Made by a program: the position numbers and the translations under genes | The notes under the pieces: model-generated | Told to the model about the DNA's origin: nothing | Seen by the model: the letters and a program-made list of their open reading frames with translations, nothing else | The model's database searches: none | In this document: piece after piece, positions 44,269 to 52,850 of the stretch | Layout of the letters: every line of letters starts with the position of its first letter | Numbering within the stretch: position 1 is the first letter of the stretch | Assembly (NCBI RefSeq): GCF_007830185.1 | Contig: NZ_VLKZ01000006.1 | Location: forward strand, 1-64,000 | Direction of reading: 5' to 3' | Source: Halalkalibacter nanhaiisediminis | GTDB lineage: Bacteria; Bacillota; Bacilli; Bacillales; Bacillaceae_D | DNA: 64,000 nucleotides

Positions 44269-44622
44269 CTAGTTTTGAACGATTTTTACCTTATTATCAT
44301 CAAGTACCATTCCAAGCTCCTCAGTCGCTAAGTCAAGAATACGGTCTGGTGCACTAAGCTCAAGCACCTGTAGAGATAAGCCTGCATTTTGCTGGACTTG
44401 TTCTCCTATAGCAGCCTCAAGTTGATAAACCTCTTGATTTGTACTATAGATAGATACGTAATTATGTACAACAATACTTAAGATAATAAATGACATCACT
44501 GCCATCATAGCAATAATCGCTTTTTCACCTAAGGTCATTTGCATCCGCACTCTATGAATACGCTTCTTTGTTTGAACTTGTCTTTGCTCCTGCTCTTGCA
44601 TTTTACGTGCAACCATACTCAT
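44269..44622 (-). CDS. ftsL: Cell division protein FtsL
   Basis: 117 residues: charged cytoplasmic tail, one membrane helix (about 35-57) and an extracellular leucine-zipper-like coiled coil. Low sequence conservation is normal for FtsL; size, topology and position between rsmH and pbpB identify it. It partners DivIC and DivIB. Confidence 0.92.
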   Translation of the reverse strand: MSMVARKMQEQEQRQVQTKKRIHRVRMQMTLGEKAIIAMMAVMSFIILSIVVHNYVSIYSTNQEVYQLEAAIGEQVQQNAGLSLQVLELSAPDRILDLATEELGMVLDDNKVKIVQN

Positions 44623-44634
44623 TCGTAAACCCCC

Positions 44635-45567
44635 TTAACGTTTTTCTGCTACACGAAGCTTCGCTGAACGTGCGCGATTGTTTTCAGTAAGCTCTTCATC
44701 TGATGGAACAATTGGTTTTCTTGACACTAATGATAAGATAGGCTCAAACCCTTGTGGAATTACAGGCAAGCCCGGTGGTAGATCTGGAGCCTTGCTTTTT
44801 TCTCTAAATACCTCTTTACACAACCTATCTTCTAAAGAATGAAACGTAATGACGGATAAACGTCCACCTTTATTTAAAAGTGTAATCGCATCTTCTAAAG
44901 CTTCTTCAAATGCCCCAAGCTCATCATTAACCGCTATCCTTATCGCTTGAAACGTTCGCTTTGCTGGGTGTCCTCCCTTACGCCTAGCAGGAGCAGGAAT
45001 CGCCTCTTTAATAATCTCCACCAGCTCACCCGTTGTTTGGATTGGCTTTTGCTCACGATGAGCTTCAATCTTTCTAGCAATTTGTTTTGCAAAACGCTCT
45101 TCACCGTATCTTGAAATAATTGAAACAAGTCGCTCAAAAGGCCATTCATTTACGACATCGAATGCTGTTAAAGCAGCTGTTTGATCCATTCTCATATCAA
45201 GTGGTGCATCTTGATGGTAACTAAAACCTCTCTCTGCCTCATCGAGCTGAGGACTTGACACACCTAGATCAAACAAAATACCATCAACTTTCGAAATACC
45301 GTATTTGGCAAGTTCTCTTTTCAAAAAACGAAAATTACTGCGGATAAAGGTAACTTTTCCTTCGTAGTTTTGTAATCGTTCTTTGGCAGCGGCCAGCGCC
45401 TTATCATCTTGGTCGAACGCATATAAGTGTCCCTTCGCACCAAGTTTAGCTGCAATCAACGAGGAGTGCCCTGCCCCTCCTAGTGTACAATCAACGTAAA
45501 GTCCGTCTGGTTTAATATTTAAACCATCTACTGACTCGTTTTTCAAAACCGTTACATGATGAAACAC
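44635..45567 (-). CDS. rsmH: 16S rRNA C1402 N4-methyltransferase
   Basis: 310 residues. SAM-binding [15 protein letters not shown] near residue 25, [22 protein letters not shown] split as in the family, [16 protein letters not shown] and the basic [14 protein letters not shown] tail. The start is GTG 45567 after GGAGGTGAAAAC. Second gene of the dcw cluster. Confidence 0.97.
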   Translation of the reverse strand: MFHHVTVLKNESVDGLNIKPDGLYVDCTLGGAGHSSLIAAKLGAKGHLYAFDQDDKALAAAKERLQNYEGKVTFIRSNFRFLKRELAKYGISKVDGILFDLGVSSPQLDEAERGFSYHQDAPLDMRMDQTAALTAFDVVNEWPFERLVSIISRYGEERFAKQIARKIEAHREQKPIQTTGELVEIIKEAIPAPARRKGGHPAKRTFQAIRIAVNDELGAFEEALEDAITLLNKGGRLSVITFHSLEDRLCKEVFREKSKAPDLPPGLPVIPQGFEPILSLVSRKPIVPSDEELTENNRARSAKLRVAEKR

Positions 45568-45593
45568 GTTTTCACCTCCTACTATTTTTATTT

Positions 45594-46025
45594 TTACAGA
45601 TCAAAATCAACAAGATTTTCAGCTATTTCACTAAAGGATTCTTCAGATTCAGCAAAATATTCCTCCCAGATGTTCTTACTCCACACCTCAACTCGATTGG
45701 AAACACCAATGATGACACATTCTTTTTCAAGTTGAGCGTACTCCCTAAGTGGAGAAGCTATATTTACTCTCCCCTGTTTATCTAATTCACATTCCGTTGC
45801 TCCTGAAAAGAAAAAACGGGTAAAGGCTCTCGCATCTTTTTTGGTAAAGGGTAGATTTTTCAACTGGTCTTCGAGCTTTTTCCATTCCGCTTGTGGGTAA
45901 ACAAATAAGCAGCGATCCAATCCACGAGTCACAACAAAAGACGATCCTAAATCATCCCTAAATTTAATTGGAACAATCATACGTCCTTTCTCATCTACGT
46001 TATGGTGAAATTCCCCCATAAACAT
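45594..46025 (-). CDS. mraZ: Transcriptional regulator MraZ
   Basis: 143 residues, two AbrB-like SpoVT/MraZ repeats, each with a DxxGR turn ([15 protein letters not shown] and [14 protein letters not shown]). MraZ represses its own dcw operon by binding direct repeats upstream. ATG 46025 gives the family start MFMGEFHHN. Candidate operator boxes lie at 46041-46088. Confidence 0.96.
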   Translation of the reverse strand: MFMGEFHHNVDEKGRMIVPIKFRDDLGSSFVVTRGLDRCLFVYPQAEWKKLEDQLKNLPFTKKDARAFTRFFFSGATECELDKQGRVNIASPLREYAQLEKECVIIGVSNRVEVWSKNIWEEYFAESEESFSEIAENLVDFDL

Positions 46026-46040
46026 CGCCAGCCCATCTCC

Positions 46041-46088
46041 CCCCACTTACTACCCTTAAGTTACCACATTGCTCCACTTTACACCACC
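46041..46088 (-). promoter_or_regulatory. Candidate MraZ operator: array of GTGG boxes
   Basis: Minus-strand hexamers GTGGTG (46083-46088), GTGGAG (46072-46077), GTGGTA (46062-46067), GGGTAG (46050-46055) and GTGGGG (46041-46046) recur at 9-12-base steps right before mraZ. MraZ binds short G-rich direct repeats of about one helical turn in several bacteria. The last box may double as ribosome-binding site. Confidence 0.5.
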
Positions 46089-46109
46089 AAAAAATGTTTT
46101 TTAAACAAC

Positions 46110-46136
46110 AAAAAAACCCTGCCAAAACGCAAGGTT
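46110..46136 (-). terminator. Intrinsic terminator after bshC
   Basis: 8-bp stem with one wobble (46115-46122 with 46129-46136) and seven T on the minus strand. It separates bshC from the dcw operon. Confidence 0.8.
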
Positions 46137-46176
46137 TTTCGTAGTCGGTCTTTCGACAGAGTAAAAAAACAAGTAT

Positions 46177-47796
46177 TTACAAATAGAGTATCTTATGACT
46201 CGGTTCTAAAGAAACATCATTTGATATAAATCGCTGAAATTCATCTATGCCTATGATGTTTATCAACAACAATGGATGAAAAATTCGTTCTTGTGGTCGA
46301 TTTAGCGGAGAGAGCCAATGACCAGCTTCATTGAATTTTGACAAAGTATGATGATGAGTTTCTCTAACAAATCTCTCCATTTTCTGCTCAAGAAAAACCA
46401 GTTGACTCTCAATAATGGTTAGATTTTTCTCACTTAAAGCCGCTAAAGTTGGATCCATTTCATTTGCAAGTTTTCTTAGTGGAGTATGCTCATTCCTTAT
46501 ATTCTGCCTCACTTTACTAGCCACTTCATGAACTGGGAATGGATTCACTTCTGTTAACCAAGCTTCTCTAATTTCTTCCATTTCCCCTTGCAGAATTGGC
46601 TCAAGTTTATAGCTAGAATTAGATAACCACCTTTCAATTGCTTTTGGAACAAATGTTGCTTGAAGCCTCGGAATAATAGGTGGTATCTTCATGTCAAAAT
46701 GATTGAAAACATCTTTAAGCGTAGCCCAATATAATAGTTCTCCTGGTCCTGATACAAATGCTAAGACAGGTAACAACCATTCTTGCATCAATGGTCGGGA
46801 GATAACATTATTACTAAACCGTTCTGGCTGAGCATGAAGCAACGCCAATAATTCTTTTTTTGAAAACGTTACATCACTGCCTCTTACTTTAAACAGCTCA
46901 TTTTGATAATCTAATCTCTTCCGTTCATCATTTATATCTAAGAACAAGTGAGCATTTTCAACTTCCGTTACGATCGGCTCTCCGTATCCAGCTTTTTTAA
47001 ATGCTTGCGCTCCCCTGTTTTGCGCAGCCTGTAGTTCTTCAACATCATCAATGAGTTTTTCGAAATAAGGTATTTCAAGCATCCGAATAGTAGGATCATG
47101 AGCATCAAGTAATAAGAGACCTTCTTTTCCAAAAAACCAGTTCATCATTCTTGTAAAAAAATGAACATACGTCATTGAATTTTCGGCAAATTCTTCTAAC
47201 GTTTTAATCAATGCGTTTGTATAAGCTGTTTCAGGTAACGAAGCAAATACATCATTTAACCAGCTCTGTAATGTTTGACGGTCCAGTTTAACACTTGAGG
47301 CCGACTTTGCATTAGAGAGCTCATCATACATATGCTTTTTCCATTGCCCCTTTTGTTCTCTATATACATAGCGAATTTCATCAAGATCATGATCTTCTCC
47401 AGCAATCCAAAAGATTGGTACCACTGGAATACCAAGTTGCTCTTCCTGTTGCTTAGCTAAAACAATAATTGACATCGCTTTGTACACAGTATAAAGGGGA
47501 CCAGTAAGTAATCCTGCTTGCTGTCCACCGACAACAACCACAGACTTTGAGTTACGAAGCTTCTCTATTTGTACCATAGCCTGTTTATTATATGAAAGAC
47601 AGGTGTGAACGCTCGTAAAATAATCAGCAAGTTGCTCCCTTTGAAATGCACGCGAAAGAAGTTCGTCACTCCGTCTTCTAAATCTGCCATCATCCATTAA
47701 TGAATAATCAAGAAAGCGTTCGCTTCCTTCACTTCCAGCTATATAATCTTTCATAAAACCAGACTTAGATGAAAGATCTAGTTCTCTTACTTCCAT
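46177..47796 (-). CDS. bshC: Bacillithiol synthase, cysteine-adding enzyme
   Basis: Joins cysteine to glucosaminyl-malate to give bacillithiol, the low-molecular-weight thiol of bacilli. From ATG 47796 the protein has 539 residues, as in B. subtilis. The SKSVVVVGGQQAGLLTGPLYTVYKAMSII region and the PVVPIFWIAGEDHDLDEI motif are characteristic; a long C-terminal coiled coil follows. An open extension of 31 codons upstream is not family-like. Confidence 0.94.
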   Translation of the reverse strand: MEVRELDLSSKSGFMKDYIAGSEGSERFLDYSLMDDGRFRRRSDELLSRAFQREQLADYFTSVHTCLSYNKQAMVQIEKLRNSKSVVVVGGQQAGLLTGPLYTVYKAMSIIVLAKQQEEQLGIPVVPIFWIAGEDHDLDEIRYVYREQKGQWKKHMYDELSNAKSASSVKLDRQTLQSWLNDVFASLPETAYTNALIKTLEEFAENSMTYVHFFTRMMNWFFGKEGLLLLDAHDPTIRMLEIPYFEKLIDDVEELQAAQNRGAQAFKKAGYGEPIVTEVENAHLFLDINDERKRLDYQNELFKVRGSDVTFSKKELLALLHAQPERFSNNVISRPLMQEWLLPVLAFVSGPGELLYWATLKDVFNHFDMKIPPIIPRLQATFVPKAIERWLSNSSYKLEPILQGEMEEIREAWLTEVNPFPVHEVASKVRQNIRNEHTPLRKLANEMDPTLAALSEKNLTIIESQLVFLEQKMERFVRETHHHTLSKFNEAGHWLSPLNRPQERIFHPLLLINIIGIDEFQRFISNDVSLEPSHKILYL

Positions 47797-47890
47797 ATGT
47801 ATAGACGTCCCTTCGTGTACTAAATTCACCTTTATCATAGCAAAGACTGTCCCTTCAACCAAGTAAAACGAACTGTGATTATTTTTCAAA

Positions 47891-48271
47891 CTATCCCATT
47901 ATTCTTGTGACTAGGCCATAACTACTTAAAATAAGATACGTCACTAAAAATAAAATAAAGTTGAAACGCCATATCCCTTTAAAGAGCTTTCTAATATGTA
48001 TGTCGCCAGAAACACGCCAATGCATCAAAGTAAATAATAGTGCAATGAGAAAAAATACCGCAAGTATAATCCAATGAAATGACCAGCCCCATAATTCAAA
48101 AATGATAAAATAGACTGCTGCCATAAACAGAATGGTCGACCAATCAGAAGCAAATCGAATGGACATTCGTTTATTTTTAGTCATTTTCACTGTCGTAATG
48201 TAGATTACATACCACCCTAGTAGCGGTAATGTCACAATCGTCGCCACCAGCCATGCAATGATATTTGTCAT
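47891..48271 (-). CDS. DUF3397-family membrane protein
   Basis: About 126 residues with four hydrophobic segments (about 3-23, 38-55, 60-80 and 98-118) and a basic loop (KMTKNKRMSIRF). Size and place between panE-like and bshC genes match DUF3397 proteins of bacilli. No function is known. ATG 48271 follows GGAGGTGGGGAAA. Confidence 0.75.
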   Translation of the reverse strand: MTNIIAWLVATIVTLPLLGWYVIYITTVKMTKNKRMSIRFASDWSTILFMAAVYFIIFELWGWSFHWIILAVFFLIALLFTLMHWRVSGDIHIRKLFKGIWRFNFILFLVTYLILSSYGLVTRIMG

Positions 48272-48288
48272 TTTCCCCACCTCCCACT

Positions 48289-49185
48289 TTAAAATTCTTC
48301 TTGCGATTTAACACTATGATAAAGAAAAGTTAAAAGGTTTGATTGATACTGCTCTTGATCAGCTTTTTTCATTAAATAACCTAAAATGCTATCAATTTCA
48401 GTTTGACGATTATGTTCAATGTCCGATAACATCGAAGAACGATTTAAAGCTGTTCGCTGACATATTTCACAAAGATGTACCCATAACTCCTCATGATGCT
48501 CAAACTTTAAAACTTCCATCACATCATTAAAAACAGCTCGTAACATGCGTTTGTGATGTTGATTTTCAACGAGCTCACCATTTTTCACCCTAAGTAAAGC
48601 TGTGAGAGGGTTGATACAAGCATTTACGATTAGCTTACGTTCTAACATTTTGAGCCAGTTTTGTTCATATTGAATGGGAAAAAGTGAATCTTCCCTGTTT
48701 CCAAACATCACTTGTACATCATTATCTTTTTTACGTACATAGCTCCACCTTAATTGACCAACTCCCGTATGATGAACAGTATAATCATTTATTCTCAATG
48801 CTCCGTGCTCTATCACCGCAACACTTAATTCCTCTTTTTCAACTTTTGGAAAAAGATCTGTATGCCCCATTCCATTTTGTGTGAATAAAATCGATTTCAC
48901 ATTAAGCTCTTGTAGCGTTGTTAATACCTGCTCTACTTGATACGATTTAACAGCCACAATGGCAACATCAATCGATTCTTCGTTGGTATATGTTAAAAGT
49001 GTCTGAGCATGAACTGTTACGACCTCAATCTGTTGATCATGATGGATAATATGTAAGCCTTTATCTTTCAAACGAAACGCTTGTTCATCTCGATTCGTTA
49101 ATAACGTAATGTTATGACCCTTTTTAGATAAATAAAAGGCCATTAGCATTCCTATTGAACCTGAGCCAACTATCACAATTCGCAC
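48289..49185 (-). CDS. ylbQ: Ketopantoate reductase-like protein (PanE/ApbA family, YlbQ)
   Basis: 298 residues: N-terminal NADP-binding Rossmann fold (IVIVGSGSIGMLMAFYL), central FTQNGMGH, and C-terminal helical PanE_C domain with the Lys-Asn pair in KLIVNACINPLTALL. Likely 2-dehydropantoate 2-reductase for coenzyme A synthesis; related enzymes reduce other 2-keto acids. GTG 49185 after AGGAGCGG. Divergent from ylbP. Confidence 0.88.
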   Translation of the reverse strand: MRIVIVGSGSIGMLMAFYLSKKGHNITLLTNRDEQAFRLKDKGLHIIHHDQQIEVVTVHAQTLLTYTNEESIDVAIVAVKSYQVEQVLTTLQELNVKSILFTQNGMGHTDLFPKVEKEELSVAVIEHGALRINDYTVHHTGVGQLRWSYVRKKDNDVQVMFGNREDSLFPIQYEQNWLKMLERKLIVNACINPLTALLRVKNGELVENQHHKRMLRAVFNDVMEVLKFEHHEELWVHLCEICQRTALNRSSMLSDIEHNRQTEIDSILGYLMKKADQEQYQSNLLTFLYHSVKSQEEF

Positions 49186-49368
49186 CTTTACCGCTCCTTT
49201 TTTTAAGAAATTGTACCATATTCTTTTTAAAAACGATTGTTAAATTATTTTCTGACTATTACAACTTTTATTTTTCACTAAAAAATATTCGCTATTTTAA
49301 ACGCTTTCATAAAAAGTTGTAGTAAAATAAAAATAGAAGAGATAAAAGACTTGCAATAGGAGGAATTC

Positions 49369-49884
49369 ATGATGGAGAATTATGAAGTTACACGCTTGCT
49401 AGTTAATTATAAAACACTTGAGGAGTTTAAGAACTTTCGTGAGTTCGGTGCTGCTGAACTGTCGATGAAAGGGGATTTAGAAGCAAACATCATTGAAAAT
49501 GACAGCGAATCTCCTTTTTATGGTATTTATTACGGAAAGAAGCTCGTAGCACGTATGAGTTTGTATCGAATTGACGGGAAGTTTGACCGATATTTCGAAC
49601 CAGCTCAAGATTATCTTGAGCTTTGGAAACTAGAAGTTCTTGAACCTTACCGTTATAAAGGTTATGGCAAAGCTCTAGTGAACTTTGCTAAATCTTTTAA
49701 TCTTCCTGTCAAAACAAATGCGCGACAAGGTTCTAGTGAATTTTGGAATCACCTTGGCTTTGAGCCAGTCACATATCAACCAACTCGTGATCGTGGCGAA
49801 AGTCCCTATGTTTGGTATCCAGATGGTGTACATGAACAGCACGCAGACACAGAGCCTGTAAATATAGAATCTACAAATTTTTAA
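49369..49884 (+). CDS. ylbP: YlbP, GNAT-family N-acetyltransferase
   Basis: 171 residues, plus strand. GNAT motif A is visible as LWKLEVLEPYRYKGYGKALVNFAKS and the later HLGFEPV. Substrate unknown. AGGAGGAATTC precedes the ATG. It faces away from ylbQ and converges with rsfA across a bidirectional terminator. Confidence 0.9.
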   Translation: MMENYEVTRLLVNYKTLEEFKNFREFGAAELSMKGDLEANIIENDSESPFYGIYYGKKLVARMSLYRIDGKFDRYFEPAQDYLELWKLEVLEPYRYKGYGKALVNFAKSFNLPVKTNARQGSSEFWNHLGFEPVTYQPTRDRGESPYVWYPDGVHEQHADTEPVNIESTNF

Positions 49885-49934
49885 TATTTCGCTACATTTA
49901 TTTTTGTTTAGAAAGTACTGAAATACTCTTGAAT

Positions 49935-49983
49935 AAAAAAAAACACACATGGGCGCCTATTAGGGCGATCATGTGTGTTTTTA
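49935..49983. terminator. Bidirectional terminator between ylbP and rsfA
   Basis: 13-bp perfect arms (49939-49951 with 49970-49982) with A and T runs on both flanks, suited to stop ylbP (+) and rsfA (-). Confidence 0.85.
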
Positions 49984-50583
49984 CGATTCATGAGCTTGAC
50001 TATTTAAAGACATCTTTCGAGCTCGCTCCATAATGGATAATAATGCCCTATAGTCTTCCGCCATTACTCTTTTTTCATTTATTTCTTTTTCAAGTTCTCG
50101 TTTTAACTGCTCATTCTCATTTCTTAACTCTTCAACTTCCCTTGAAGACAGCTGACTTTGTCTATTTTGATGGTATTCTGTTAAAAATGCTATGACTTGC
50201 TCCATTGTTAATGAAGACTTTTCTGCTTCATTTGTGATTACCTCATTAATAAGATTATCATCTTGCTCATCTGCCAAAGCAGCTATAGTCATTTCTCCCA
50301 TTAATTCATCACTACTTTCATCGTTCCACTCTGACTCCATCAAATGTCTCTCTTTCTTGCCTTTTGTTCGTTGTTTTTTTGCCAAGGCAATTGCAGATTC
50401 ATACTTTTTCCGTATCGTAGAATTCCACCTAAAGCCACATGCAGCACTCGTCCTTGACAAACGTTCCCCTACTTCTTCAAATGCAGACAGCTGAGTGCTT
50501 CCTTCTCTAATATGGCGGAGAACAACCTCAGCAAGAATCAAATCCTCATCCGTACTCCATGCATCTTGACGAATCGTAGCCAA
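49981..50583 (-). CDS. rsfA: RsfA-family (YlbO) prespore transcription factor
   Basis: 200 residues: N-terminal Myb/SANT-like domain ([19 protein letters not shown] ... [18 protein letters not shown]), acidic middle, and a C-terminal coiled coil (about 140-190). In B. subtilis RsfA is made in the forespore under sigma-F and modulates sigma-F genes. The start is TTG 50583 after GGAGGG. Upstream GATGCATACC is compatible with a sigma-F -35 but I cannot complete the promoter. Confidence 0.88.
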   Translation of the reverse strand: MATIRQDAWSTDEDLILAEVVLRHIREGSTQLSAFEEVGERLSRTSAACGFRWNSTIRKKYESAIALAKKQRTKGKKERHLMESEWNDESSDELMGEMTIAALADEQDDNLINEVITNEAEKSSLTMEQVIAFLTEYHQNRQSQLSSREVEELRNENEQLKRELEKEINEKRVMAEDYRALLSIMERARKMSLNSQAHES

Positions 50584-50736
50584 TAGAATCCCTCCTCAAA
50601 GTCTCGTTTGCTTATAGGTATGCATCTGCTAGAGTAGAAAGACGCAATATAAGCAAAAAATTTGATTCATTTAGACTTTGTTTCATTAAGGAATTATTAC
50701 CTTTTTTTCAAGAAGTATTCATATTTTATCTATACT

Positions 50737-50764
50737 AATATATTTTCACCCTCGAAAATATATT
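50737..50764. repeat. AT-rich perfect palindrome between rsfA and the enoyl-CoA hydratase gene
   Basis: Arms 50737-50747 and 50754-50764, 11 bp, loop ACCCTC. No U run follows, so it is a poor terminator; it may be a protein-binding site or weak RNA end. Confidence 0.6.
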
Positions 50765-50792
50765 AAATCAAGAATTGTGTTTGAGATACTAG

Positions 50793-51554
50793 TTACCTTT
50801 TTTCTAAAAAACGTTGCACAGCCTCATGGTGATCATCTGTTTCCCAAAGCCTTGCACATTCATTTATTTCATTATTCATGCGATTATGTATCATTTGACG
50901 ATCAAAACGATCTATCAGTCTTGCCTTATAAGCACTTAACACACCTTTATTTTGCTTAAGGTAAGGCGCCATCCAGTTTTTTACACCTTCTTGAAAAGAA
51001 TCTTCCACAATGACGTCTTGCAAAAAACCTAATTCCCTCGCTTCTTCTGAATGATACACTCGAGCTGTCATTAGCATTTCCATTGCAGCAAGTTGTGTCA
51101 GTCGTTCAGTTAAAAGGGTTCCACCACCCCAGCCAGTCGTTATCCCTTGTGCCCCTTGGACAAATCCGATTTTAGCATGTGGTGCAGCAATTCTCAAATC
51201 ACAGGCAGAAGCGATTTCACATCCCCCGCCAACAGCTGTACCGTTTAAAGCAGCGACTGTTACTTTTGGAAAGAAGAACAATCTTTCAAGTATTGTACCC
51301 ATTTTTAGTAACATTTCTTTTGCCTCAGCTTCTGTTTTTAATTTATGAAAAACAGATAAATCGCCACCACCACAAAACGCCTTTTGACCAACTCCAGTTA
51401 TCACAACGATACGGCTCTCATCTTCTTCAGCTGCTGATAAAGCCGCATCTAGCTCTTCCATCATCTCAATATTAATTGCATTGCGTCTTTCTTCACGATT
51501 TAGTCGAATCCATGTTATTCCATCATTTGATTGTTCGAGCAAAACAGTTTTCAT
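50793..51554 (-). CDS. Enoyl-CoA hydratase/isomerase family protein
   Basis: 253 residues, crotonase fold. Oxyanion-hole segments GVGQKAFCGGGDLSVF and NGTAVGGGCEIASACDLRIAAPHAKIGFVQ are present. After GI-TTGWGG the second catalytic Glu of classical hydratases is not obvious, so the reaction (hydratase, isomerase or hydrolase) is open. ATG 51554 follows GGAGG. Not part of the B. subtilis ylb order. Confidence 0.85.
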   Translation of the reverse strand: MKTVLLEQSNDGITWIRLNREERRNAINIEMMEELDAALSAAEEDESRIVVITGVGQKAFCGGGDLSVFHKLKTEAEAKEMLLKMGTILERLFFFPKVTVAALNGTAVGGGCEIASACDLRIAAPHAKIGFVQGAQGITTGWGGGTLLTERLTQLAAMEMLMTARVYHSEEARELGFLQDVIVEDSFQEGVKNWMAPYLKQNKGVLSAYKARLIDRFDRQMIHNRMNNEINECARLWETDDHHEAVQRFLEKR

Positions 51555-51650
51555 TCGATTTCTCCTCCTGATGATTTCAATTCTTCCTGTTTTCACCAAG
51601 TTACATTCGACAAAATCGGTCTATTTTCCTGCATATGCGAAATTAGGTAT

Positions 51651-51683
51651 AAAAAAAGACAAAGAGTAAGTACTCTTCGTCTT
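51651..51683 (-). terminator. Intrinsic terminator after rpmF
   Basis: 13-bp stem with one mismatch (51656-51668 with 51671-51683) followed by seven T on the minus strand. Confidence 0.85.
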
Positions 51684-51697
51684 ATCAATCATATTCA

Positions 51698-51871
51698 TTA
51701 CTTGCTAATCACATCTTGGCCTTTGTAAGAGCCACACTCTTTACAAATACGGTGAGCAAGCTTTAATTCTCCACACTCAGGGCATTTAGTCATACCAGGT
51801 ACTGCTAACTTGTAGTGAGTACGACGCTTATTCTTGCGAGTTTTAGATGTTCTTCTAAAAGGTACTGCCAT
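51698..51871 (-). CDS. rpmF: 50S ribosomal protein L32
   Basis: 57 residues from ATG 51871: [20 protein letters not shown], then a four-cysteine zinc knuckle CPECG ... CKECG. Zinc-binding (C+) form of L32. About 100 bases after ylbN, the usual ylbN-rpmF pair. Confidence 0.97.
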   Translation of the reverse strand: MAVPFRRTSKTRKNKRRTHYKLAVPGMTKCPECGELKLAHRICKECGSYKGQDVISK

Positions 51872-51971
51872 CATTCCCACCTCCTTACAGAATTCTACTC
51901 ATACCAATTTATTTTACATAAAACTGGCTTGTATGAAATGAAGGCCCGATCATTGCCGGTGCTTCGATTTT

Positions 51972-52487
51972 CTAATCTTTATCGAAAAACTTGGCTAAAT
52001 CAGCTAATCGAGGATCAATTCGATTCTTTCGCTGTTCTTCGGTCACAAGTTCCCAATCTTCCCCAGACGGCGGTGCTTGTCGTTTAGCACCTTCCTCTGC
52101 ATATACTTGTAACGGAATCTCAAGTAAAATACGTTCCTTAATTGCCGGGAGTAAATCAACCATTTCTCCTTCAAAAAAGTGAACTTCATCCTCTTCAGAT
52201 TCTTCTTTCATGTACTCATTCGCTGGATGAAACAGCTCTCTAACATGTAAATCAATTTTAAAAGCGACATCAGCTAATGTTCTTGCACATGGAAGAATGA
52301 GCTCTCCTGAAATATCGAGCGTAAATATGAGAAGAGAGCCAGAATAACCGACTTCTCCTTTCACACGGATAGGAGACACATCACGAATTTCAGTATTCAA
52401 TTCTTTTAAGTCTTGTAATTCAATTGTTTCATCAAATGTAAATGGTTTATGCTTAGCAGCTTTCAATTGCTGTAATGACCATCTCAT
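51972..52487 (-). CDS. ylbN: YlbN, DUF177/YceD-family protein
   Basis: 171 residues; the family is linked to 23S rRNA or large-subunit biogenesis and nearly always precedes rpmF. Visible: RVKGEVGYSGSLLIFTLDISGELILPCARTL split by beta-strand pattern, and the C-terminal IDPRLADLAKFFDKD. Only one cysteine, so no zinc pair. Confidence 0.93.
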   Translation of the reverse strand: MRWSLQQLKAAKHKPFTFDETIELQDLKELNTEIRDVSPIRVKGEVGYSGSLLIFTLDISGELILPCARTLADVAFKIDLHVRELFHPANEYMKEESEEDEVHFFEGEMVDLLPAIKERILLEIPLQVYAEEGAKRQAPPSGEDWELVTEEQRKNRIDPRLADLAKFFDKD

Positions 52488-52637
52488 TGGAAATCACCTC
52501 TAAGACAACAAAATTAAGTATAGCTCTATGAAAATTGTTTGTCAACCTTTTTTCTTTACAGTAGATTGTCTATAATGAGTAAAAAGAGCTAATACTTGTT
52601 TGGAGCATGTCGTTTATTGTAGCATGTCCTATTTGAA

Positions 52638-52821
52638 GAGTAAAGGAAACTCAGGCTTTTTTCACTTACGTCCTGTAAGCATCGCCGAGTACCCACTTCC
52701 TTTGAGCAAGAAAACTAGCTCTCTTCGCTCACGTTTTGTAAGTAACGTCGATTATCCTCCTGATGTGGGTAAGGAAACTCCGCTTACTTCGACCACTTCC
52801 TGTGGGCAACGCTACGTATCC
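52638..52821 (+). repeat. Tandem intergenic repeat, period 63-64 bp, upstream of tmcAL
   Basis: A 29-bp core occurs three times: 52666-52694, 52729-52757 and 52793-52821, starting 63 and 64 bases apart. The between-core segments also match (AAGGAAACTC.GCTT type at 52643, 52706 and 52771). Blocks such as CGCCGAGTACCC recur in the ileS leader repeat. The 84-codon reading frame through it (52600-52854) is repeat-driven and not counted as a gene. Confidence 0.65.
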
Positions 52822-52850
52822 TCCTTAAGAGGTCAGAAAGGAACGTGTAC

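Noticed and set aside
52666-52821. CRISPR array
   Set aside because: Only three diverged cores, the spacers are themselves similar to each other, and no cas genes are nearby.
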